Positions 7,791-15,137 of a stretch of DNA of 55,537 nucleotides are shown here, piece by piece (position 1 is the stretch's first letter; the number at the start of each line of letters is the position of its first letter). Below the pieces are notes generated by a model. That model had not been told where the DNA came from, did not search any database, and was given only the letters and a program-made list of their open reading frames with translations. The translations under genes and the position numbers were made by a program. The DNA is from CAYMEK01 sp964389305 (GTDB lineage: Bacteria > Spirochaetota > Spirochaetia > SZUA-6 > DRHE01): assembly GCA_964389305.1 (NCBI GenBank), contig CAYMEK010000026.1, forward strand, positions 1 to 55,537, in the 5' to 3' direction.

Positions 7791-8705
7791 ATGGCATCAA
7801 TCGATTCGTACCGCTCCGTTTCCTTTATCGACAGAATCCGGTACCAGAAGTCTTACCAGATAGCCGGCTTCCTGCTCCCGGCCGTCCTGGTGCTGTTCCT
7901 TGTATTCGTCTTTCCGCTCGCGAACAGCCTGTGGCTGAGCTTTAACCGCTGGAACCTGATCAGCCCGCCGCGCTTTATCGGCTTCAGGAACTACCTGTCA
8001 ATTTTCACGGATCCTGTCTTCTGGATCAGCATGCGGAACACGGCCGTTTTCAGTGCGGTCTCGTTCTGCATCGAATTGACCCTTGCCTTCTTCATCGCCC
8101 AACTCTTGAACAGCGATCACGTCAGGGCGAAAGCGGTCTGGCACGCCGTGTTCATCCTGCCCATGATGCTCACGCCCGTGGTCCTTTCCAGCATGTGGCG
8201 TGCATACCTGAACAGAGAATTCGGGATCGTGAACTACCTGTTTTCGCTGTTCGGTCTGCCGGTGCACGCCTGGGCCATGGAGCCGCAGGTCGCCCTCTGG
8301 ACGCTCATTTTCGTCGAAGTATGGCACAAAACCTCCTTCTTTATCCTCGTTCTGTCGGCTGGTATCGTCTCTCTTCCCAAAGACGTATTCGAAGCCGCCG
8401 AAATCGACGGAGCCGGGTATTTCCAAAAGACCAGGCGGATCACCATACCCATGCTCGTTCCGATCTTCCGTGTGGCGGGATTGTTCCAGATGATCGAGCT
8501 GATCCGCATTTTCGACAAGGTCTACATCCTGACGGAGGGCGGGCCGGGCAGATCCACCTCGACCCTGAGCTTTCTCATCTTCGAAAGGTCCTTCCACGGC
8601 TGGCAGATGGGTCAGGGAGCGGCCATGTCGTACGTACTGATTTTTACCACCATGGCCGTGGCTTTTTTTCTGATCAGGGGCGTTAGGAAAGAGGTGATGC
8701 ATTGA
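7791..8705 (+). CDS. Sugar ABC transporter permease, MalF/UgpA type
   Basis: 304 residues with about six membrane helices (the first being IAGFLLPAVLVLFLVFVFP). The cytoplasmic EAA loop, EAAEIDGAGYFQKTRRI, contacts the ATPase. The protein forms one half of the membrane channel with the next gene product. ATG 7791 is preferred to the in-frame TTG 7782, because AAGG lies about 10 nt upstream of the ATG. It follows the binding protein gene and ends in TGATG, so the stop overlaps the next start. No ATP-binding subunit is encoded anywhere in this operon, so a shared MsmK/UgpC-type ATPase must be encoded elsewhere. Confidence 0.9.
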   Translation: MASIDSYRSVSFIDRIRYQKSYQIAGFLLPAVLVLFLVFVFPLANSLWLSFNRWNLISPPRFIGFRNYLSIFTDPVFWISMRNTAVFSAVSFCIELTLAFFIAQLLNSDHVRAKAVWHAVFILPMMLTPVVLSSMWRAYLNREFGIVNYLFSLFGLPVHAWAMEPQVALWTLIFVEVWHKTSFFILVLSAGIVSLPKDVFEAAEIDGAGYFQKTRRITIPMLVPIFRVAGLFQMIELIRIFDKVYILTEGGPGRSTSTLSFLIFERSFHGWQMGQGAAMSYVLIFTTMAVAFFLIRGVRKEVMH

Positions 8706-9586
8706 TGAGAAGAGGAAAAACAGTGAAATCGGTCGGGGCCCATTTTGTCCTGGCGGTATTCGCCCTGTTCACCCTGGCCCCGATCTACTGGATGATAGCC
8801 TCCTCGCTGAAGGCTCCTGCCGAGGTTTTCGAGTTACCTCCCAGGATACTATTCAAACCGACTTTCCATAACTACGAGGTCCTGCTGGGGCTCAAGGTGG
8901 GAGAGGAGTTCGAGGGCGTCCAGGAGAGCGACTACAGGCGCGTCCAGAGCAAATTCCCCCTGTATATCCTGAACACGATCGTTATCAGCCTTACCAGCTC
9001 GTTTCTGGCGGTGAGCCTGGGCTCGCTCGCCGCCTACGGTCTAGCTCGGTTCCGTTTCCGAGGTCGAAGCTCGATTCTCTCCGGCATTCTACTGACCAAG
9101 GTCATCCCTCCGATCGCGATCCTGATCCCCATGTACACCCTGATGCGTAAGATGCATCTTCTCGATACGCATCTTGCCCTGATCGTTTCTTTCCTGACCT
9201 TCAACCTGCCTTTCGTGGTCTGGACGATGAGAAGCTTTTTCATCGATCTGCCTCTCGAGCTGGAGGATTCCGCCCTGATCGACGGCTGCTCCCGGATCGG
9301 CGCCTATTTCAAGATCATCCTGCCCCTCGCCGCCCCCGGCCTGGTGGCCAGCATGATTTTCTGCATTGTCCTGTCGTGGAACGAATTTCTGTACGCCATC
9401 GTTCTCACCGGCGAGCGAGCCAGGACCTTGGCGCCGGCGATCGCCGGCTTCCTGACCGACAAAGCAATCCTGTGGGGAAGGCTTTTTGCCGGGGGCACGC
9501 TGGTGGTGCTTCCCGTGATTCTGTTCGCCTTTTTCATCCACAAGAAGCTGGCGAGCGGCCTGACCTTCGGCGCGGTCAAGGGCTGA
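8705..9586 (+). CDS. Sugar ABC transporter permease, MalG/UgpE type
   Basis: 293 residues and about six membrane helices. FALFTLAPIYWMIASSLKAP is the typical MalG N-terminal segment, and EDSALIDGCSRIGAYF is the EAA loop. An insertion of about 25 residues after the first helix (GLKVGEEFEGVQESDYRRV) forms an extracytoplasmic loop. ATG 8705 overlaps the previous stop by one base. It pairs with the MalF-type permease to move the sugar bound by the 6362 gene product. Confidence 0.9.
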   Translation: MRRGKTVKSVGAHFVLAVFALFTLAPIYWMIASSLKAPAEVFELPPRILFKPTFHNYEVLLGLKVGEEFEGVQESDYRRVQSKFPLYILNTIVISLTSSFLAVSLGSLAAYGLARFRFRGRSSILSGILLTKVIPPIAILIPMYTLMRKMHLLDTHLALIVSFLTFNLPFVVWTMRSFFIDLPLELEDSALIDGCSRIGAYFKIILPLAAPGLVASMIFCIVLSWNEFLYAIVLTGERARTLAPAIAGFLTDKAILWGRLFAGGTLVVLPVILFAFFIHKKLASGLTFGAVKG

Positions 9587-9643
9587 TCGCCGAAGCTCTG
9601 CAGGAAGTGCCGCAGGAAAACTTCTGAGAAGAGGGAATGAAAG

Positions 9644-10480
9644 TTGGCTAAAAACACAGTCCAACGGAACAGCTTGCTATTTCTCGGATCAGGCAGCGGC
9701 GATTTCTACCTGGTCCGGAAAAGAAATGATATGCACAACAACAGGTATCCGACGCAGGTGCTTCTTCCGTACGGCTGCCTGATCGATTTTTCCTCCGAAG
9801 CAACGGGCATGCTGAGAGCTCACGATGTAGCATTCGACTCGATAAGCGATCTTTTCATCACCCATTCACAGCTCGATCATTTCCACGCGCCCACCATCGT
9901 CCGCTTCGCCCTGGAAAGAAGGAGCCGCACGAACATCCCTCTGAACATCTGGGGAACCGAGATCATCCGGTACATGCTGGAACAGGAGATCCTTCTCTCC
10001 GACACGGATTCTCTGTTCGACATCCACACGCTGGAGCCGCTGCGCGAATACAGTCCCGGCGTTCTGCGCATCCTGCCTATCCCGGCGAATCATTTGAAAA
10101 GCGGCTACTTCAAAAACATCGGTGAAACGGCTCTGAATTTCCTCATTTCCGTGGGATCGAAAAAAATCCTCTACGCCGTGGACACGGGCTATCCGGAAGA
10201 GGACGTCTGGGAGCTGTGGCGGGAGCATCGCCTCGAAGTCCTGGTGCTCGAAGCCACGCTGGGCGATTCGGAGGCGAATCCTTCCCTCGGGCATCTCAAC
10301 TTCGACCAGGCCGCCGAGATTGTCGCCCGGCTTCGGGACGGCGGAATCCTGCAAAAAGGCAGCCGGGTCGTCCTGGCCCACCTCAGCCCCTTCCACATCT
10401 CGAAAGGGGAAAAAACGGTGGGCCGGCTGTCCGGGCAGGGAATCAGCCTTGCCTCCGACGGGATGAAGATAACCTTTTAA
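9644..10480 (+). CDS. Metallo-beta-lactamase-fold hydrolase (PhnP/RNase Z-like) with a Gln in the metal motif
   Basis: 278 residues. The usual HxHxDH metal motif is present as His74-Ser-Gln-Leu-Asp78-His79, so the second His is a Gln. Downstream ligand-like residues are Asp in YAVDTGYPE and His in SLGHLN and LAHLSPFH. This arrangement is closest to the PhnP/RNase Z branch, whose members cleave cyclic or linear phosphodiesters; which substrate this one uses is not known. The start is TTG 9644, since the ATG seven bases earlier runs into a stop after four codons. It lies between the permeases and the PfkB kinase, so the likely substrate is a derivative of the imported sugar. Confidence 0.75.
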   Translation: MAKNTVQRNSLLFLGSGSGDFYLVRKRNDMHNNRYPTQVLLPYGCLIDFSSEATGMLRAHDVAFDSISDLFITHSQLDHFHAPTIVRFALERRSRTNIPLNIWGTEIIRYMLEQEILLSDTDSLFDIHTLEPLREYSPGVLRILPIPANHLKSGYFKNIGETALNFLISVGSKKILYAVDTGYPEEDVWELWREHRLEVLVLEATLGDSEANPSLGHLNFDQAAEIVARLRDGGILQKGSRVVLAHLSPFHISKGEKTVGRLSGQGISLASDGMKITF

Positions 10481-10501
10481 GGCGTTGGCGTTGGAAAAAG
10501 A

Positions 10502-11731
10502 ATGGACAGGGGAAAGGCGGTTGGAAGGATCCAAGCGAGAATGACAAGAAATCCTGATTTCACCGTGGCCGGTCATCTGTGCCTGGACCTTATTCCGGAG
10601 CTCGGCGGCGCTCTTTCCCGAAGCCTCGGGCAAATCTTCCGGCCGGGTGAGCTGATAAATGTCGGCAGGATGGTGTTCTCTCTCGGGGGTCCGGTGGCAA
10701 ACACCGGGATAGGCCTGCAGATATTCGGCAACTCCGTCGGCTTCATGGCCAGAGTCGGCGACGATCCGATCGGACAGATTATGATCGAGCATCTCGCCTC
10801 ATACGGCGAAACCACTGGAATCAAGGTATCGCCGGGAGAGGAAAGCTCGTATACGCTGGTGATTGCACCCCGAGGAGTGGATAGATCGTTTTTACACTAT
10901 ACCGGTACCAACGATTCATTCTGCCTGTCCGACGTGGATCTCGATACCGTCGCGACTACAGGTCTTTTTCATTTCGGGTATCCGCCGTTGCTCAAAAAGA
11001 TGTTCGAAAACCAGGGAGAAGAGCTCGCTTCCCTTCTGCGGAAAGTGAAAAACGCCGGAGCCACCACGTCCGTGGACATGTCCCTGCCCGACAGCCTTTC
11101 TCCCTCCGGCGCGGCGGACTGGAAAAAGATCTTAACAAACGTCCTGCCCTACGTCGACATCTTTCTCCCGAGCATCGAAGAAGCGCTTTATGCGCTCGAT
11201 CGGGAGAAATATCTGTCGCTGAAGGCCAAGCATCCGGGAGAAGAGCTGATCGGATACATCGATCCCGCCGAATATTCGATCATATCCGAGCAGTTTCTCT
11301 CATTCGGATGTAAGATGACGGCCCTCAAGTCGGGGTTCCGGGGATGGTATTTCAGGACATCGCCCGAAAGCACGTTCGCCGGTTTCGGGAAGCTCAAGCC
11401 CGCCGATTACGGAAACTGGGCCGACCGCGAGCTTTGGTGTCCGGCTTTTGAAATCGAGCACATAGCCAGCGCCACCGGATCGGGCGATTCCTCGATAGCG
11501 GGATTTCTATCCGCCTTCTCCAAGGGATACCGGATCGAAGAATGCCTGAAATACGCCAACGGGGCGGGGTATCAGAATCTGAAGGCGCTGGATGCCATCT
11601 CCGGCCTTACGTCGTGGAACGGGCTGACCCACCTGGTCGAGTCCAAGAATGCTGTGAGCTTCCCGATGACCGGCGCCTGCTGGGAATGGAATGAAGAAGC
11701 GGAAATGTGGGAAAGACCAACTCCTCGATAA
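10502..11731 (+). CDS. PfkB-family carbohydrate kinase
   Basis: 409 residues, longer than the usual 300-330. Family signatures are FSLGGPVANTGIGLQIFG, GFMARVGDD and, at the C-terminal end, ATGSGDSSIAGF, which holds the catalytic Asp and the anion hole. An insertion around residues 225-300 (DREKYLSLKAKHPGEELIG ... TFAGFGKLKPADYGNW) makes up the extra length. It would phosphorylate the imported sugar or nucleoside, producing the phosphosugar that the DeoR protein could sense. The start is either ATG 10502 or ATG 10541, where GGAAGG lies 12 nt upstream. The two phosphatases in the same locus imply that a phosphate is both added and removed in this pathway. Confidence 0.85.
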   Translation: MDRGKAVGRIQARMTRNPDFTVAGHLCLDLIPELGGALSRSLGQIFRPGELINVGRMVFSLGGPVANTGIGLQIFGNSVGFMARVGDDPIGQIMIEHLASYGETTGIKVSPGEESSYTLVIAPRGVDRSFLHYTGTNDSFCLSDVDLDTVATTGLFHFGYPPLLKKMFENQGEELASLLRKVKNAGATTSVDMSLPDSLSPSGAADWKKILTNVLPYVDIFLPSIEEALYALDREKYLSLKAKHPGEELIGYIDPAEYSIISEQFLSFGCKMTALKSGFRGWYFRTSPESTFAGFGKLKPADYGNWADRELWCPAFEIEHIASATGSGDSSIAGFLSAFSKGYRIEECLKYANGAGYQNLKALDAISGLTSWNGLTHLVESKNAVSFPMTGACWEWNEEAEMWERPTPR

Positions 11732-11792
11732 GGACTACCTGCGGGTGAGCTCGACACAGATCGACTTCAAAGAATTGTGAGAGGCCGGCAAG

Positions 11793-12485
11793 ATGGTTGA
11801 CACCCTGCTCCTGTTCGACATCGACGGGACATTGATCAAAGAAAGCCGGGAAGTCACGGCGTCTTACCTCAAGGCTGTCCGTTCATGCCTGGGAATCGAG
11901 ACCGGCTGCGACCACATGAGCACATCAGGAAAAACCGATTTCCTGATCTTCAAAGAAATTCTGGAAGGAGCTGGAGTCGACATCACGAAGATCACCTATC
12001 CCGATCTGATAGAGGAGTACCTGGTGCACCTGGAACGATCTCTTAAGAAAAATCCAGGCGACGTTCTTTCCGGTGTACGGCCCCTGCTGGATCTCCTCGC
12101 CGGCCATGACCGTATCCGGCTTGCCCTCGGAACCGGGAACATCGAGAGAGGAGCCAGAATCAAGCTGTCCGCCCATTCTCTCGAAGGCTACTTCGAGGTG
12201 GGCGGCTTCGGATCGGACGCGGTGGAACGCCCGCGCATCATTGCCGCAGGCATAGCAAAAGCACAAAAACACTTTCGTTCATGGTTTCGATGTATTGCGG
12301 TCGTGGGAGACACGCCTTTCGACATCGAAGCCGCCCGGGGAAACGGCGTTCACAGCATAGCCGTGGCCACGGGTCCTTTTGATCCCCGTACGCTCGCCCG
12401 GCAACGGCCATCTGTCCTGTTGGAAGATCTGACCGAAACAGAGGCGTTTCTGTCAGGAGTCCTCCGGATTTCCGGGGGCGGATAG
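11793..12485 (+). CDS. HAD-superfamily phosphatase, phosphoglycolate phosphatase-like
   Basis: 230 residues with all HAD motifs: LLFDIDGTLIK (Asp9 nucleophile and Asp11), LALGTGN, and VVGDTPFDIEAA. The cap domain between residues 20 and 90 is the helical type of phosphoglycolate phosphatases and beta-phosphoglucomutases. It is the last gene of the sugar operon, 61 bp after the kinase. It differs from the HAD protein at 4295, which has an N-terminal extension. Likely substrates are small sugar phosphates made in this locus. Confidence 0.85.
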   Translation: MVDTLLLFDIDGTLIKESREVTASYLKAVRSCLGIETGCDHMSTSGKTDFLIFKEILEGAGVDITKITYPDLIEEYLVHLERSLKKNPGDVLSGVRPLLDLLAGHDRIRLALGTGNIERGARIKLSAHSLEGYFEVGGFGSDAVERPRIIAAGIAKAQKHFRSWFRCIAVVGDTPFDIEAARGNGVHSIAVATGPFDPRTLARQRPSVLLEDLTETEAFLSGVLRISGGG

Positions 12486-12529
12486 CCGGAGAGGCTGGCT
12501 TCCATTCTAATTAATCGAAATAGTCAGGT

Positions 12530-12558
12530 TTGACAGCATCCGGCCTACCCAATATACT
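12530..12558 (+). promoter_or_regulatory. Sigma-70-type promoter for the peptide/nickel-type ABC operon
   Basis: TTGACA (12530-12535) and TATACT (12553-12558) with a 17-bp spacer, ending 52 nt before the start codon at 12611. The ribosome site AGGAGGT follows. Confidence 0.75.
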
Positions 12559-12610
12559 GTTCAGCGGATCTTAACACCGGGATCCATTCTTTTTTTAATA
12601 GGAGGTAATC

Positions 12611-14170
12611 ATGGAAAGGAAGAGGGCAGCTGCCCTGGTTATTGCACTTCTCCTGTCTGCCGGGCTGCTCTGGGCGGCCGGCGGCGAAGAAAAGCCGGCC
12701 GCAGCCAAGGAGGGAAAATACGGAGGCATCCTGCGCAAGGCGTTCTTCGCGCCCACCAGTCTCGATCCGGCGTTCACCGCCTCGATAACCGACGATGAGA
12801 TCGCCCGCTTCTGGGGCGACTTTCTGGTCTACGTAGACGAGAGCCTGCGGCCGGATCAAAGCCGCAGCCTGGCGGAGAGCTGGAAGGTAAGCGCCGATGG
12901 ACTGACCTGGACCTTCTCTCTGCGCAGGGGCGTCAAGTTCCACAACGGCGAAGAGCTGAGCTCCGCGGACGTGAAGTATACCTTCGACCGCCTGCGTGAT
13001 CCCGATATCGGGGCGGCGACCGTGGCTATCTACGCCGGCATCGAGGATATCCGGACCCCGGATGACTACACCGTGGTGTTCCAGCTGTCACAACCGAACC
13101 CGGACCTGCTGACCAACCTGGGGGACTACCACGCGCCCATCCTGTGGAGCGGAATCCAGGATCCCCAGAAAGAGCAGATCGGAACCGGGGCGTTCATGGT
13201 GGAAAGCTATTCGCCGGAGGACCGGATGACCTTCAAGCGCAACCCGAACTACTGGAGAAAGGATGCCGAGGGCAACCAGCTTCCCTATCTGGACGGAATA
13301 GAGTACATCTTCCTGGCCGAGCCCTCGGCCCAGGTCGAGGCCCTGCGGGGCGGTCAGGTCGATTACCTGATCTATCTGCCCTCGGAGTACGTGCAGACCG
13401 TGGAGGATGATCCGAACCTCACGGTCTACCAGAAAGCCTCGAACACCCACTACGTGGTGCACATGCGCAGCGACCGCAAACCGTTCAGCGACGTGCGAGT
13501 CCGCCAGGCTTTCCGCGCCGCCGTCGACCGCCAGGCGATCCTCGAAGGCGCCTTCGAAGGGCTGGGGGTCACCGGGCGCGATACGCCCATAGGTCCGGCC
13601 TACGCCGATTTCTACCTGGACATCCCGGAGCTGCCACGCGACCTGGCCAAGGCCAAGAGGCTCCTGGCCGAAGCCGGCTACGCCTCCGGCCTGACCGTGA
13701 CTCTGACCACCCAGCAGGCCTCCCCGGTACCCGCCATCGCCACGATCCTCAAAGAGCAGCTCGCCGAGGCGGGCGTCACGGTCGACATCCAGCTCGTGCC
13801 TTCCGACGTGTACTACGGCGCGGACAACCTGTGGTTGGAAGCGGATTTCTCGATCACCGACTGGGGTGCGCGCCCCACGCCTCAGCCTTATTTGGACCTG
13901 GCCTACACCTGTGAGGCCAAATGGAACGAAAGCCACTGGTGCGATCCCGAGATCGACCGGCTCGCCGCAGCGGCGGCCAGCGAACTGGACCGTACGAAGC
14001 GGGCCGGGATCTACAAGCAGATCCAGGAGATCTTCATCGAGCGCGGACCGATTCTCGTTCCTTTCTTCAGCAACAGCCTCTGGGGCGCCAGCAGCAAGCT
14101 CAAGGGCATCAAGCCCACCGGCTACCTGGGTACGGCGGTCGACCTGGCCGTTGTGTATTTCGAGGACTGA
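12611..14170 (+). CDS. Peptide/nickel-type ABC transporter substrate-binding protein (family 5)
   Basis: 519 residues, the normal size for DppA/OppA-like proteins. A signal peptide of about 22 residues (RAAALVIALLLSAGLLWAA) is followed by GGEEKPAAAKEGKYGG, a linker typical of spirochaete binding proteins. Family motifs are SLAESWKVSADGLTWTFSLR, GVKFHNGEELSSADVKYTFD and GTGAFMVESYSPEDRM. Members bind peptides, nickel, opines or oligosaccharides in the periplasm, and the ligand here is unknown. It leads an operon with two permeases, a fused double ATPase and an MmgE/PrpD enzyme, so the cargo may be a carboxylate-containing compound metabolised by the latter. Confidence 0.9.
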   Translation: MERKRAAALVIALLLSAGLLWAAGGEEKPAAAKEGKYGGILRKAFFAPTSLDPAFTASITDDEIARFWGDFLVYVDESLRPDQSRSLAESWKVSADGLTWTFSLRRGVKFHNGEELSSADVKYTFDRLRDPDIGAATVAIYAGIEDIRTPDDYTVVFQLSQPNPDLLTNLGDYHAPILWSGIQDPQKEQIGTGAFMVESYSPEDRMTFKRNPNYWRKDAEGNQLPYLDGIEYIFLAEPSAQVEALRGGQVDYLIYLPSEYVQTVEDDPNLTVYQKASNTHYVVHMRSDRKPFSDVRVRQAFRAAVDRQAILEGAFEGLGVTGRDTPIGPAYADFYLDIPELPRDLAKAKRLLAEAGYASGLTVTLTTQQASPVPAIATILKEQLAEAGVTVDIQLVPSDVYYGADNLWLEADFSITDWGARPTPQPYLDLAYTCEAKWNESHWCDPEIDRLAAAAASELDRTKRAGIYKQIQEIFIERGPILVPFFSNSLWGASSKLKGIKPTGYLGTAVDLAVVYFED

Positions 14171-14186
14171 GCAGGGACCGATAGTC

Positions 14187-14218
14187 TCCCCTCCCCCTGC
14201 CCCGGCAGGGGGAGGGGA
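14187..14218 (+). terminator. Strong intercistronic hairpin after the peptide-type binding protein gene
   Basis: A perfect 15-bp inverted repeat (14187-14201 and 14204-14218) built of C-runs and G-runs with a 2-nt loop. It lies between the binding-protein and permease genes and has no T-run, so it probably limits read-through or protects the upstream mRNA. Short GC-rich palindromes of this kind are also often dispersed repeats. Confidence 0.7.
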
Positions 14219-14261
14219 CCTTACCTCCGAAGCCCCGGGCTGAATCCGTGGGAGAGCCTCA

Positions 14262-15137
14262 GTGGGAGAAGCACAAGCCCTAACAGCAACAAAACCCGGG
14301 CGGGTCGCCGCAGCCTGGCGGCGGCTCAGGCGCTACCCCGCCACCCTGATCGGGTTAGCCATCGTGGGCTTGTTCCTGTTGATGGCCCTCGTCGGTCCCC
14401 TGATCGCCCCGTACGGCTTCTCCGACCAGTCGCTCTCGGAGCGGCTGCAGCCGCCTTCCGCCCAGCATCTGCTCGGTACCGACCGGTTCGGCCGCGACGT
14501 GTTCAGCCGCATCCTGATCGGCAGCCGCCACGTCTACGTGGTCGCCGGATCGGGGACGCTGCTGGCCGTGCTGCTCGGCCTCACCCTGGGTCTGCTCTCC
14601 GGCTACTGCGGCGGCGTGGTGGACGAGGTCCTCATGCGCCTGATTGACGTGCTGCTGGCCATCCCGCCGCTGCTGCTGGCCATGATCATCCTGTTCACCC
14701 TGGGCCCCTCGCGCCTCAACGTAATCCTGGTGGTGGGATTCCTGTACATACCGATGGTGTCCCGAGTGGTGCGCAGCGTGGTGCTGGACCTGAAAACCCG
14801 CCAGTTCGTCGAGTCGGCCAAACTGCGCGGGGAGAGCAGCTTCTATATCATGTTCCGGGAGATTTTTCCCAATGTGCTGCCGGCACTGGCCGTCGAGGCA
14901 TCCATGCGTTTCGCCTACGCCATCTTCCTGGTCGCTTCCCTGGGCTTCCTGGGACTGGGGGTTCAGCCTCCCTCGCCGGATTGGGGCTTGATGGTCGGAG
15001 AGGCCCGCAACTACTTCAGCCAGGCCCGGTGGGCGCTGCTGGCGCCGGCGGGAGCAATAGCCCTGCTGGTGGTGGGAGTCGGGTTCATGAGCGACGGCCT
15101 GCGCCGCCTGCTCCTTCCCGGAGGGGTCGGCGAATGA
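14262..15137 (+). CDS. Peptide/nickel-type ABC transporter permease, DppC type
   Basis: 291 residues and about six membrane helices. RYPATLIGLAIVGLFLLMAL is the N-terminal OppC/DppC segment, followed by HLLGTDRFGRDVFSRILIG, a DppC signature. The EAA loop is ESAKLRGESSFYIMFREI. The start is GTG 14262 behind GGAGAG. Its last four bases (ATGA) overlap the start of the ATPase gene. Confidence 0.92.
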   Translation: MGEAQALTATKPGRVAAAWRRLRRYPATLIGLAIVGLFLLMALVGPLIAPYGFSDQSLSERLQPPSAQHLLGTDRFGRDVFSRILIGSRHVYVVAGSGTLLAVLLGLTLGLLSGYCGGVVDEVLMRLIDVLLAIPPLLLAMIILFTLGPSRLNVILVVGFLYIPMVSRVVRSVVLDLKTRQFVESAKLRGESSFYIMFREIFPNVLPALAVEASMRFAYAIFLVASLGFLGLGVQPPSPDWGLMVGEARNYFSQARWALLAPAGAIALLVVGVGFMSDGLRRLLLPGGVGE

